The notes under the pieces: model-generated | What the model was told of the DNA's origin: nothing | What the model saw: only the letters and a program-made list of their open reading frames with translations | Databases searched by the model: none | Assembly (NCBI GenBank): GCA_016192705.1 | Contig: JACPTQ010000070.1 | Location: forward strand, 1 to 55,232 | DNA from: Deltaproteobacteria bacterium | GTDB taxonomy: Bacteria > Myxococcota > JACPTQ01 | Reading direction: 5' to 3' | Length of the DNA stretch: 55,232 nucleotides | Translations under genes and position numbers: made by a program | Shown: positions 1-7,865 of the stretch, piece by piece | Layout of the letters: each line of letters opens with the position of its first letter | Numbering within the stretch: the first letter of the stretch is position 1

Positions 1-141
1 ACAGAACTCTTTCCGCTCACTCACCGCATCTCTCACTTTCCACGTCACGACGATCCTCCTTCGCCAGCCGTTTTATGCCATCCAAATGTGTCACCCGATC
101 ACCCGGGCTGATCTGTTACCCCATTACCCGGTTTGGACCGA

Positions 142-280
142 TCGGGGGCGGAGGCGGGAGCGGTTGCGGGCGCGGGAGCGGGGGCGGGAGCGGGGGCGGG
201 AGCGGGCGCAGGGGCGGGAGCGGGAGCGGGAGCGGATGCGGATGCGGATGCGGGACCGGATGCGGGAGCGGGAGCGGAGG
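142..280. repeat. Hexanucleotide tract (GCGGGA/GCGGAT type), intergenic
   Basis: A nearly pure array of GCGGGA, GCGGGC and GCGGAT hexamers lies just beyond the stop codon of the kelch gene. The tract is open in several frames on both strands, encoding Ala-Gly/Ala-Asp, Arg-Glu or Ala-Pro repeats, but these readings have no domain or convincing start and I do not treat them as genes. It is the same motif that forms in-frame linkers elsewhere in this window. Bases 1-141 show no gene, RNA or regulatory site that I can support. Confidence 0.8.
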
Positions 281-282
281 CG

Positions 283-1884
283 CTACGGGCGACGGCGAAT
301 TCGGACGACGACCGGTAAGGCGAGCGCCACAAATACGAGTAACCCATGCACCGCGGGCGATGCGCCGACATGGCATCCGAACGAGTCGGTCGCGATGAGG
401 GGTTGCGCGCGATCGCTGGGGGAGTCTCTGGGTGAGTCGGCGCGAACCGAATTAAGGTGTGCCCCCGACGCCGGGAGTCGTTCCCCGTCGCTTCGTCGAG
501 CACCGTCGTCGTACGCGCCAAGTGGCTGCGCGGCGCTGCTCCCGGCGCTGCTTGGGTTTGCGACGGAATCTGGAAGCGCGGCGCCCGCGTCGGAGAACGG
601 GCGGCAGTTCCCCACGCCATCGCAAATCCCGCCCGCGCATACAGTTCCAGCAGGTTCGGCGCTCCACGCGGTTCGCGACACCGTTGGTTCGCATGCGGCG
701 CAAGGGTTTGCGGGATGTTTAACGCCGCTTGCGTAGCAGGCGCCGCCAAGCGCGCACGAAGCGGGTGCAACGTCGTGGACGCAAGCGCCGCCCACGCACG
801 TATCGGTCGTGCACGCGAGGTTGTCGCGGCAATCGGCGTCGACCGCGCATTCGGGTGCGCGAAAAGCCCACGTATCGTTTCGATGCCGCGTCCCGTCGTG
901 ACCGCCGAAAATAATCGTTTCGCGTCTCACGCTGTCGTACGCCGCGCCCTGACCACTTCGCGCCGGAGGCGATGCCACGGCGACCGTCGGGGTGCGGTTC
1001 GCCCAGGTGCTTCCGCTCCACGCCCAGACGTCGGCACGGGGCGTTGCGCCCGCTGCGCCAAAGAGCGCGAGAGTTTCCCAGCGCGCTGCGTCGAATACCC
1101 CGCTCGCGCCACTTCGCGCGGTCGGCGATGTCGCGGGCGCCTTTTGCGACCACGCGGTTCCGCTCCAAAACCACGTGTCGCCGAACGTCGCCGTTCCCGC
1201 GACGCCTCCGAAAAGCACGACCCCTTGGAGAAGCCCGTCATACGCCATCGCCGGCGCCATTCGTGCGGCTGGCTTCGTCGACGAAGTCTTCGCGGACCAC
1301 GTCGACCCGTTCCACGCCCACGTGTCGTTGAGATTCGCCGATGCGCCGCTCCCGCCAAAAACGAGAACCTCGCGTCGCGCCTCGTCGTTCGCCATCCCGA
1401 ATGCCGATCGCGCGGGCGGCTTCGTCGTGGGCGTGCGCAGGGACCACGTCGACCTGTTCCACACCCACGTGTCCGCGAACGCGCCCTGAACGTCTCGCCC
1501 GCCGAAAAGCACAATCTCGCCGCGTGCCGCGTCGAACGTCATCGCGTGATCGCGTCGCGCGCTTGGGGACTGCGAAGGCACAACCTGTCGCCATGTGCTC
1601 CCATTCCAAATCCACGTGTCGCCGAAGTAACTTCCACCGCCGAATTCGCCGCCGAACAAAACGACTTCGCCGCGTGCCGCATCGAACGCCATCGCGTGTG
1701 CTTTGCGCGTCGATGGGCTGACCGACGTCGTGCGGTCAAACCACGTGGGCGCCAGTGTCGTGGCGTATCGCGCTGTTCCAACGACGCCGCGCCGCTCGTC
1801 GGTTGTGCTCGAGCACGCGAACACAGCGAGCGCCGCAAGCGTCACCCAAGAACAAAGACCCTCTCGGTTCGACCCTCGTTTCAT
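283..1884 (-). CDS. Kelch-repeat surface protein with Cys-rich region and MYXO-CTERM-like tail
   Basis: Predicted surface-exposed beta-propeller of 533 residues. It starts with a lipoprotein-like signal (hydrophobic segment ending V-F-A-C, Cys24). About six kelch-type units follow (residues ~60-335), each with a VLFGG-like strand and a DTW.W motif. A Cys-rich stretch (~345-415) with CxxDxxC-type spacing is of the kind common in myxobacterial surface proteins. The end carries Gly-Cys, a hydrophobic helix and a terminal Arg cluster, resembling the MYXO-CTERM sorting signal. An AGGAG ribosome site lies just upstream of the ATG. It is divergent from the phosphatase gene. Ligand and function are unknown; kelch folds bind proteins or glycans, and no galactose-oxidase active site is evident. 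Confidence 0.85.
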   Translation of the reverse strand: MKRGSNREGLCSWVTLAALAVFACSSTTDERRGVVGTARYATTLAPTWFDRTTSVSPSTRKAHAMAFDAARGEVVLFGGEFGGGSYFGDTWIWNGSTWRQVVPSQSPSARRDHAMTFDAARGEIVLFGGRDVQGAFADTWVWNRSTWSLRTPTTKPPARSAFGMANDEARREVLVFGGSGASANLNDTWAWNGSTWSAKTSSTKPAARMAPAMAYDGLLQGVVLFGGVAGTATFGDTWFWSGTAWSQKAPATSPTARSGASGVFDAARWETLALFGAAGATPRADVWAWSGSTWANRTPTVAVASPPARSGQGAAYDSVRRETIIFGGHDGTRHRNDTWAFRAPECAVDADCRDNLACTTDTCVGGACVHDVAPASCALGGACYASGVKHPANPCAACEPTVSRTAWSAEPAGTVCAGGICDGVGNCRPFSDAGAALPDSVANPSSAGSSAAQPLGAYDDGARRSDGERLPASGAHLNSVRADSPRDSPSDRAQPLIATDSFGCHVGASPAVHGLLVFVALALPVVVRIRRRP

Positions 1885-1981
1885 CCCAGCTCCTACGCAA
1901 TCGCCAGAAAATCGAGGATTCTATTTTGGGTGATGAAGAGTGTACGCGACGCGCGATCGAAAAAAAAGGTATCCTGAGCCT

Positions 1982-4054
1982 ATGCCAAACCTTGCGGCGG
2001 CGAAGAGTCGGACGGTGGCGGCGATGCTCATCGTTCTGCTCGGACCGGCTGCCGTGTTCGCCACAACGTACACCTACGTCGCCGAAGGAACGCCGCTCGT
2101 GTATCGCAAAGGCACGGCGGCGCCGCCCGCCGATTGGACGGAGCGAACGGCGAGCGAGACGGGCTGGACCGCGTCGGCCGCGGGTTTCGGGATTGGGTAT
2201 GGCGATTCCGACGATCGCACGGTCTTAACCGATATGGCGGGCTCATACGTGACGGTTTATGTGCGTGCGCATTTTGCGGTGGGCGCCGAGCGAGGTGCGC
2301 TGCAACAACTCTCATTTAAGGCGCGTTTCGACGACGGCTTCGTCGCAACCTTGAACGGGACGGAGATCGCACGGGCGAAAGTCCCAGTGGGCGCGCTCAC
2401 GCACACAACCCTTGCGAGCACGCACGAGGTCACCGATGGCGAAGTCAGCTTTGCGATTTCGCCGTCCCTTCTCGTTCAAGGCGACAACGTGCTCGCGGTC
2501 GAAGTGCACAACTCGAGTTTATCGAGCTCGGACCTGTCGTTCATTCCGACGCTCGTTGCGTCCGATGGCACGGCGCCCGTCGCGTCGATCACGCTGGGCC
2601 CGTACGTGCAGATGGTCGAGCGCACGTCGCTCGTCTTGTGCTGGGAGACGAACGTCGCGGCGCCGTCGCGCGTGAGTTATGGCGCGAGCGCGGCTTTTGG
2701 AATGGTGGCCGAAGACCAAACGCCCAAGACGCGGCACGAGGTGACGCTGACCGGCTTGCCGCCGGCGTCGCCGGTTTTTTATCGCGTCGATTCGGCGGCT
2801 GGCGCGCGCGCGACGGGGGAAACGCGCACCGAGGGGAACCGCGCGGACCCGCTTCGCGTCGTTGTTTATGGCGACAACAGGTCGAATGCGACGGCGCACG
2901 GTCAAGTGGCGAGCGCGATCGTTGCCGCCGCGCCCGACGCGATTTTCAACACGGGCGATCTCGTTTCGTCGTCGACCGCGGCGAACTGGTCGACGTTTTT
3001 TTCGATTGAGGCGCCGCTCCTCGCGCGCGTGCCGCTTTACCCGGCGATTGGAAACCACGAAGGCGACGCGGTTCTTTATCGACAGAAGTTTGTGTTGCCG
3101 GCGACGTCGCCGGGTGGCGAAAAATATTATGTGAAGCGCTTGGGTTCGATCGTGATGTTGGCGCTCGATGTTTATCAATCGCCGTACGGCAATGGGAGCA
3201 CGCAGCATCAGTGGGTTCAGTCGACGCTCGCGGCACTTAAGGCGGATCGCGATGTGCGATTCATTTTTGTGGCGATGCACCACGGCCCGTGGTCAACGGG
3301 GACCCACGGATCGAACACGACGGTGCGCTCGGTGTACGGCCCGCTTTTCGAACAGAACGGCGTCGCGATCGTTTTTTCGGGGCACGACCATGTTTACGAG
3401 CGGAGCACGCATAACGGCGTGAAGTATGTCGTGACAGGCGGCGGCGGCGCGCCTTTGTATTCGGTGAGCGGCGCATCGTGGACCGAGGCGAAATGCGAGT
3501 GCCTACACTATGTCGCGATGGACATCGAGGGAGCGAAACTCCAGTTTCGCGCGTTGACGACGAGCGGGAACCTCATCGATTCGTTTGCGCTTGGGGAATC
3601 GGTGAGCGAATGCACCAGGGCGGCGAACTGCGCGACGCGTGCGCCGGGGAATTGCGCGGCGCCCGAAGTTGGCGATTGGCGGTGTGTGCAGAACGCGTGC
3701 ATCTGGAACTGCGAGGGAGCGGTTGCGGATGCGGGAGCGGGGGCGGATGCGGGAGCGGATGCGGGTGCGGATGCGGGAGCGGGAGCGGATGCGGGTGCGG
3801 ATGCGGGTGCGGATGCGGATGCGGGTGCGGGCGCGGATGCGGGAACGGGCGTCCCTGAACACGTGCTTCCAGGCGACTCGTCTCGTGCGGGCGGACCCAC
3901 CGAATCTCGAACTGGGTGCGCCAAGGGTTGCGAAGCCGCGTCGGCCGCCTCGGACCTTTCTTTCGGACTCTTTGGGTTTTTATTGGTTGCCGTGGTTCTT
4001 GTGCGTCGAAGATCGGTCGCCGCCCGTGTTGACGCGCCTCACCCCTCCGAATAA
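1982..4054 (+). CDS. Secreted purple acid phosphatase-like metallophosphoesterase
   Basis: Predicted exported phosphoesterase of 690 residues. The ATG at 1982 is preferred because it begins a clean signal peptide; an upstream in-frame ATG at 1940 adds 14 charged residues. Order: signal peptide; jelly-roll-like domain (~25-190, with a FDDGFVATLNG stretch typical of such modules); FN3-like N-domain of purple acid phosphatases (~197-285); calcineurin-like catalytic domain with GDNR (~296), GDL, GNHE (~356), HHGP (~434) and GHDH (~467) metal-site motifs; Cys-containing segment; Ala-Gly-Ala-Asp repeats (~579-623); and a final Gly-Cys, membrane helix and Arg cluster. The tail resembles MYXO-CTERM but continues about 12 residues past the arginines, which is unusual. 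Substrate is unknown. Confidence 0.88.
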   Translation: MPNLAAAKSRTVAAMLIVLLGPAAVFATTYTYVAEGTPLVYRKGTAAPPADWTERTASETGWTASAAGFGIGYGDSDDRTVLTDMAGSYVTVYVRAHFAVGAERGALQQLSFKARFDDGFVATLNGTEIARAKVPVGALTHTTLASTHEVTDGEVSFAISPSLLVQGDNVLAVEVHNSSLSSSDLSFIPTLVASDGTAPVASITLGPYVQMVERTSLVLCWETNVAAPSRVSYGASAAFGMVAEDQTPKTRHEVTLTGLPPASPVFYRVDSAAGARATGETRTEGNRADPLRVVVYGDNRSNATAHGQVASAIVAAAPDAIFNTGDLVSSSTAANWSTFFSIEAPLLARVPLYPAIGNHEGDAVLYRQKFVLPATSPGGEKYYVKRLGSIVMLALDVYQSPYGNGSTQHQWVQSTLAALKADRDVRFIFVAMHHGPWSTGTHGSNTTVRSVYGPLFEQNGVAIVFSGHDHVYERSTHNGVKYVVTGGGGAPLYSVSGASWTEAKCECLHYVAMDIEGAKLQFRALTTSGNLIDSFALGESVSECTRAANCATRAPGNCAAPEVGDWRCVQNACIWNCEGAVADAGAGADAGADAGADAGAGADAGADAGADADAGAGADAGTGVPEHVLPGDSSRAGGPTESRTGCAKGCEAASAASDLSFGLFGFLLVAVVLVRRRSVAARVDAPHPSE
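3716..3851 (+). repeat. In-frame GCGGGA/GCGGAT tract in the phosphatase gene
   Basis: Array of GCG-GGA, GCG-GAT and GCG-GGT units read in frame as Ala-Gly/Ala-Asp, between the catalytic part and the C-terminal sorting tail. It probably forms a flexible surface spacer. Confidence 0.85.
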
Positions 4055-4068
4055 CATCCCGCTCGCAA

Positions 4069-4437
4069 ATGGCGTTCAAGGAGCATCTCAAACGAATCGT
4101 CGACAACGCCGACGGCGCGATGGCCGCCGTCGTGATGGGTTTCGACGGCATCGCAATCGAATCGTACGATCGCCCAGCCGCTGCGGGGGAAGGGCTCGAC
4201 ACGCAAACAATGGGCATCGAGCTCGCGGGACTTTTCGGACAGGTCCGGAACGTCATCAACAACGTCGACTCGGGAACTTTTAAGGAGATCTCGATCTCGA
4301 CCGATAAAATCCTCGCGGTGGCCCGGATCATGAGCGGCGAATATTTCGTCGCAGTGGTCCTTCGCGCGGACGGGAATTTTGGAAAAGCGCGCTACCTCCT
4401 TCGCGTGGTGACGCCCGCTTTGGAGCAAGAGTTTTAA
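4069..4437 (+). CDS. Roadblock/LC7 domain protein (MglB-like)
   Basis: A 122-residue single-domain roadblock/LC7 protein: N-terminal helix, then the characteristic GAMAAVVMGFDGIAIES strand-turn-strand, a central helix (IELAGLFGQVRNVINNV) and a C-terminal sheet. Family members are partners or GTPase-activating proteins of small Ras-like GTPases; in myxobacteria MglB acts on MglA in polarity and motility. No Ras-like GTPase gene lies next to it here. The stop is two bases before the aroQ ATG, so it is probably cotranscribed with aroQ-accB-accC. The link between a polarity-type regulator and fatty acid precursor synthesis is context only. The start lacks a clear ribosome site. Confidence 0.85.
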   Translation: MAFKEHLKRIVDNADGAMAAVVMGFDGIAIESYDRPAAAGEGLDTQTMGIELAGLFGQVRNVINNVDSGTFKEISISTDKILAVARIMSGEYFVAVVLRADGNFGKARYLLRVVTPALEQEF

Positions 4438-4439
4438 CC

Positions 4440-4895
4440 ATGACGAATGCCACCCCGCAACGAATTCTCGTGATCCATGGACCCAATTTGAATCTGCTTG
4501 GAAAGCGCGACCCGACGCTTTATGGAAGCGAAACGCTCGAGCAGATTAATGCGCGGCTGGCGGCGATCGGGCATGATCTCGGATTTGATGTCGTGTGCAA
4601 GCAATCCAATATCGAGGGCGACATCGTGGAGCTCGTGCACAGCGCGCGCGGCGCCTTCGGCGGGATTGTCATAAACCCCGCGGGTTACAGCCACACGTCG
4701 GTTGTTATTCGCGATGCGCTTTTGGCGGTTGGCATTCCCGCGGTCGAAGTGCACTTGTCAAATCTTTACGCGCGCGAGGAGTTTCGACGCGTGTCGCTCA
4801 CGGGCGCTGTAACGCGTGGCGTGGTGAGCGGGTTTAAGTCGGGCTCGTATGAGTGGGGGCTGCGTGCGCTTATCCAAATTATCGAAGGGAAGTGA
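4440..4895 (+). CDS. aroQ: Type II 3-dehydroquinate dehydratase
   Basis: Cytoplasmic shikimate-pathway enzyme converting 3-dehydroquinate to 3-dehydroshikimate. The 151-residue length is normal for the type II dodecameric family. Diagnostic motifs are present: [17 protein letters not shown] at the N-terminus with the catalytic Tyr in LYG and the Arg of the mobile lid, then [16 protein letters not shown], and [14 protein letters not shown]. It sits between the roadblock gene and accB; its stop is one base before the accB ATG. aroQ next to accB-accC is a familiar bacterial arrangement, although efp and a proline peptidase, often found between them, are absent. Confidence 0.97.
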   Translation: MTNATPQRILVIHGPNLNLLGKRDPTLYGSETLEQINARLAAIGHDLGFDVVCKQSNIEGDIVELVHSARGAFGGIVINPAGYSHTSVVIRDALLAVGIPAVEVHLSNLYAREEFRRVSLTGAVTRGVVSGFKSGSYEWGLRALIQIIEGK

Positions 4896-4896
4896 G

Positions 4897-5364
4897 ATGG
4901 ACTTGAAGCGCATTCGGGCGCTGATCCAGCTTGCGAAGGACGAGGGGCTCGCCGAAATCGAGTACCAAAAGGGGTCGGAGCGGATTTCGGTGCGGTTGCC
5001 GCAGGGGGGCGCGGCGAATGGGAGCGCGGGGATCGGTGCGCAGACGGGGACGGTAGCGGGTGCGGTCGCGGGATCGGGAGCGGGTGCGGGATCGGGCGCG
5101 GCGCTGGACAAATCGCACACGGTGATTTCGCCGTTTGTGGGGACGTTTTATCGCGCGCCGTCGCCGGGCGTTCCGTCGTTTGTCGATGTGGGGAGCCTCG
5201 TCAAGCGCGGGCAAACGCTCTGCATCGTCGAAGCGATGAAGTTGATGAACGAGATTGAAGCCGATTGCGATGGGCGGATTGTCGACATCTTGGTTGCGAA
5301 CGGCGAAGCGGTTGAATACGGCGAGGCGCTTTTCAAAATCGAGCCGATCGCGGCGCGCGCTTAG
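4897..5364 (+). CDS. accB: Biotin carboxyl carrier protein of acetyl-CoA carboxylase
   Basis: Carries the biotin that shuttles carboxyl groups in acetyl-CoA carboxylase, for malonyl-CoA and fatty acid synthesis. The protein has 155 residues: an N-terminal helical segment ([20 protein letters not shown]), an Ala-Gly-Val-Ser linker (~40-70) written by GCGGGA-type hexamers, and the C-terminal biotinyl domain with EAMKLMN, biotin acceptor Lys115. The ATG at 4897 is chosen because it begins the conserved N-terminus and follows the aroQ stop by one base. accC follows after three bases. The linker replaces the usual Ala/Pro-rich hinge of the family. Confidence 0.97.
   Translation: MDLKRIRALIQLAKDEGLAEIEYQKGSERISVRLPQGGAANGSAGIGAQTGTVAGAVAGSGAGAGSGAALDKSHTVISPFVGTFYRAPSPGVPSFVDVGSLVKRGQTLCIVEAMKLMNEIEADCDGRIVDILVANGEAVEYGEALFKIEPIAARA
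5035..5103 (+). repeat. In-frame hexamer-derived linker tract in accB
   Basis: Degenerate GCGGGA/TCGGGA/GCGGGT repeats encoding an Ala-Gly-Ser hinge between the N-terminal segment and the biotinyl domain of a conserved, probably essential protein. Confidence 0.7.
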
Positions 5365-5367
5365 GCG

Positions 5368-6696
5368 ATGAAGTCCATCCTGATCGCGAATCGCGGCGAA
5401 ATCGCGGTGCGGATCATTCGCACCTGCCGCGACATGGGGCTTCGGAGCGTCGCTGTTTTTTCGGAGGTCGATCGCGACGCGCTTCACGTTCAATTTGCCG
5501 ATGAGGCGTACTGCATCGGCCCGGGGCCGGCGTCAAAGAGCTACCTTTCAATCCCAGCGATCTTGTCGGTGGCTTACGTCGCGAAGGTCGATGCGATTCA
5601 CCCGGGATACGGCTTCTTATCGGAGAACGCGGAGTTTGCGCGAATTTGCGAGGAGTGCGGGTTCATTTTCATTGGTCCGCGACCAGCCGAGATGAAGGCG
5701 CTCGGCGACAAAGTAAGCGCACGCCGAATCGCGCGGGCCGCGGGGGTGCCGACGCTCGAAGGGAGCGAGCCGCTTCTGTCAGTCGACGACGCGTTGGCGC
5801 GGGCCGGGGCGGTTGGGTTTCCGGTGCTTTTCAAGGCGGGTGCAGGCGGCGGTGGACGTGGAATGCGCGTCGCACGGGACGATCGCGAGGTTGCGGCATT
5901 TTTTCCGGTTGTTGAGAGTGAGGCGAAAGCGGCGTTTGGCGACAGCGCGGTGTACGTCGAAAAGTACCTCGAGGCGGCGCGGCACATCGAAGTTCAAGTG
6001 GTCGGCGACGCGCGTGGGAACGTCGTACACTTATTTGAACGCGACTGCTCAATCCAGCGGCGTCATCAAAAGGTCATCGAGGAAGCGCCCGCGCACGGGC
6101 TTACGGCGAAAGACCGCGAAACGCTCGGCGGCTATGCCGTCAAGTTGCTGAAAGAGACGGGGTATCGCAACGCGGGGACGCTCGAGTTTCTTAGAAATGG
6201 CGACGGAAAGTTTTACTTTCTCGAAATGAACACGCGGCTTCAGGTGGAGCACCCGGTGACGGAGGCGGTGACGGGCGTCGATCTCGTTGGCTGGCAGATT
6301 GCGGTTGCGCGGGGCGAGGCGTTGCCGCTGAAGCAGGGTGACATCGCGCTTTCGGGGCACGCGATTGAGTTTCGGATTAACGCGGAGGACTCGGAGCGAT
6401 TTCGGCCGTCATCGGGGCGGCTTGAGACGTGGCGGCCGCCGGGTGGACCGGGCGTCCGGCTCGACGCGGGCGTTGCGGCTGGGGCGGTTGTCTCCCCGCA
6501 CTACGACTCGCTTCTCGCCAAACTGATCGTGTCGGGGGCGACGCGCGATGAAGCGATGGCACGCGCGGTTCGGGCGCTTCGCGAGTTTGAGGCGACGGGA
6601 ATCGCGACGAACATTTCGCTTCACGCGCGCGTTGTCGCCGAGGAGAAATGGCGCCGCGGCGATGTGACGACGCGTTATCTGGAGCCCGCGCGGTGA
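5368..6696 (+). CDS. accC: Biotin carboxylase subunit of acetyl-CoA carboxylase
   Basis: ATP-dependent carboxylation of biotin on AccB. The 442-residue length matches the family. Visible features: N-terminal biotin carboxylase domain (ILIANRGEIAVRIIRTCRDMG), ATP-grasp glycine loop KAGAGGGGRGMRV (~residues 158-170), the motif FLEMNTRLQVEHPVTE holding catalytic Glu and Arg residues, and the C-terminal domain with GHAIEFRINAED. It lies three bases after accB. Its TGA overlaps the GTG of the aminotransferase gene (GTGA), which suggests translational coupling. accA and accD are not in the window. Confidence 0.97.
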   Translation: MKSILIANRGEIAVRIIRTCRDMGLRSVAVFSEVDRDALHVQFADEAYCIGPGPASKSYLSIPAILSVAYVAKVDAIHPGYGFLSENAEFARICEECGFIFIGPRPAEMKALGDKVSARRIARAAGVPTLEGSEPLLSVDDALARAGAVGFPVLFKAGAGGGGRGMRVARDDREVAAFFPVVESEAKAAFGDSAVYVEKYLEAARHIEVQVVGDARGNVVHLFERDCSIQRRHQKVIEEAPAHGLTAKDRETLGGYAVKLLKETGYRNAGTLEFLRNGDGKFYFLEMNTRLQVEHPVTEAVTGVDLVGWQIAVARGEALPLKQGDIALSGHAIEFRINAEDSERFRPSSGRLETWRPPGGPGVRLDAGVAAGAVVSPHYDSLLAKLIVSGATRDEAMARAVRALREFEATGIATNISLHARVVAEEKWRRGDVTTRYLEPAR

Positions 6697-7850
6697 GCGG
6701 GATATCCGACAGGATGCGGCGCGACCTCGCGGGGTCGTCGTGGATTCGCAAGATGTACGACGAAGGCGAGCGGTTGCGCGCGGAATTTGGGGCCGATGCG
6801 ATCGCTGATTTGGCGCTCGGGAATCCGATGGTCGAGCCGCCCGCTGAGTATGGCGCGGCACTCGCGCGCGCCGTCGCCGACACGCGAAGCGGCACGCACC
6901 GCTACATGCCGAACGCGGGTTACCCCGATGTGCGCGCGGCGGTTGCCGACGGTTTGCGACGCGAGTTCGGGCTCAACTTCGAGGGGCGACACATCGTGAT
7001 GACGGTTGGTGCCGCGGGGGCGATCAACATTGTGCTCAAAGCGATTCTCGACGAAGGCGACGAAGTCATTATTCTCGCGCCTTATTTCACGGAGTACCCG
7101 TACTACGTCGAGAATCATGGCGGGCGCGCGATCATTATCCCGCCATCCTCCGACTTCTTGCCCGACGCGGCCGCGATTGCGAAGGCGATGACGTCCCGGA
7201 CACGGGCAATTCTTGTGAACAGTCCGAACAACCCGTCGGGACGCGTCTTTCCGCGAGACGCGCTGCTTGCGCTTGTTGCGGCCGTGCGCGATCGACACTC
7301 GATTCAAATCATTTCAGACGACCCTTACCGCCGGATTGTTTACGACGGCGTCACGCCGCCGAACATTTTCGAGATGGCCGACGACGTTATCCTTTGCACG
7401 TCGTTCTCAAAAGATCTCGCGATACCCGGCGAGCGTCTCGGCTACGCCGCTGTGTCGCCGCGATCACCGTTCGCCGATGAGATTCTACAAGGGATGACCT
7501 TCGCGAATCGTACGCTCGGCTTCGTGAATGCGCCCGCCTTGCAGCAGCGTGCGATTGCTGGTCTATCGGGCATCTGTGTCGATCCGTCTGTTTACGCGCG
7601 AAAGCGGGATCGATTGACCACCGCGCTCCGCCATGCGGGGTATAGATTTGCGCCGCCCGAAGGAGCGTTTTACCTGTTTGTTGCGGCGCCCGGTGGCGAC
7701 GATGTGGCCTTTACGTCGCGGATGGTTGCCGAGCGCGTGCTTGTGGTTCCAGGCGTTGCATTCGGTGCCCCGGGTTACGTTCGTGTCGCCTATTGCGCCG
7801 ATGACGCTGCGATCGAGCGCGCCATCGCGGGATTTCAGCGCGTCGCCTGA
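6693..7850 (+). CDS. Class I/II PLP-dependent aminotransferase (aspartate aminotransferase-like)
   Basis: Fold-type I aminotransferase of 385 residues. The GTG at 6693 overlaps the accC stop and is preferred; ATG 6714 is an alternative. Seen in the sequence: substrate/cofactor loop LALGNPMVEPP, a YMPNAGYPDVRAAVADGL segment, NSPNNPSGRVFPRDAL with the cofactor-binding Asn, SDDPYRRIVYDG with the Asp and Tyr that contact the cofactor, and SFSKDLAIPGERLGY with PLP lysine K240. The C-terminal VRVAYC replaces the usual (V/I)R(I/L)S with its carboxylate-binding Arg. The position behind accC suggests a metabolic operon, but the amino-acid substrate cannot be read from sequence. Confidence 0.9.
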   Translation: MSGISDRMRRDLAGSSWIRKMYDEGERLRAEFGADAIADLALGNPMVEPPAEYGAALARAVADTRSGTHRYMPNAGYPDVRAAVADGLRREFGLNFEGRHIVMTVGAAGAINIVLKAILDEGDEVIILAPYFTEYPYYVENHGGRAIIIPPSSDFLPDAAAIAKAMTSRTRAILVNSPNNPSGRVFPRDALLALVAAVRDRHSIQIISDDPYRRIVYDGVTPPNIFEMADDVILCTSFSKDLAIPGERLGYAAVSPRSPFADEILQGMTFANRTLGFVNAPALQQRAIAGLSGICVDPSVYARKRDRLTTALRHAGYRFAPPEGAFYLFVAAPGGDDVAFTSRMVAERVLVVPGVAFGAPGYVRVAYCADDAAIERAIAGFQRVA

Positions 7851-7865
7851 GGCGTGCGGCGTGTG

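Noticed and set aside
99-770. Long open frames with Ala-Pro or Ala-Gly repeats over 99-770 on both strands
   Set aside because: They come from the hexamer tract being open in several frames and from the antisense of the kelch gene; no domain, signal peptide or convincing start.
457-1977. 506-codon plus-strand frame antisense to the kelch gene
   Set aside because: Arg/Ala-rich shadow sequence of a high-GC gene; the minus frame has clear kelch repeats and a ribosome site.
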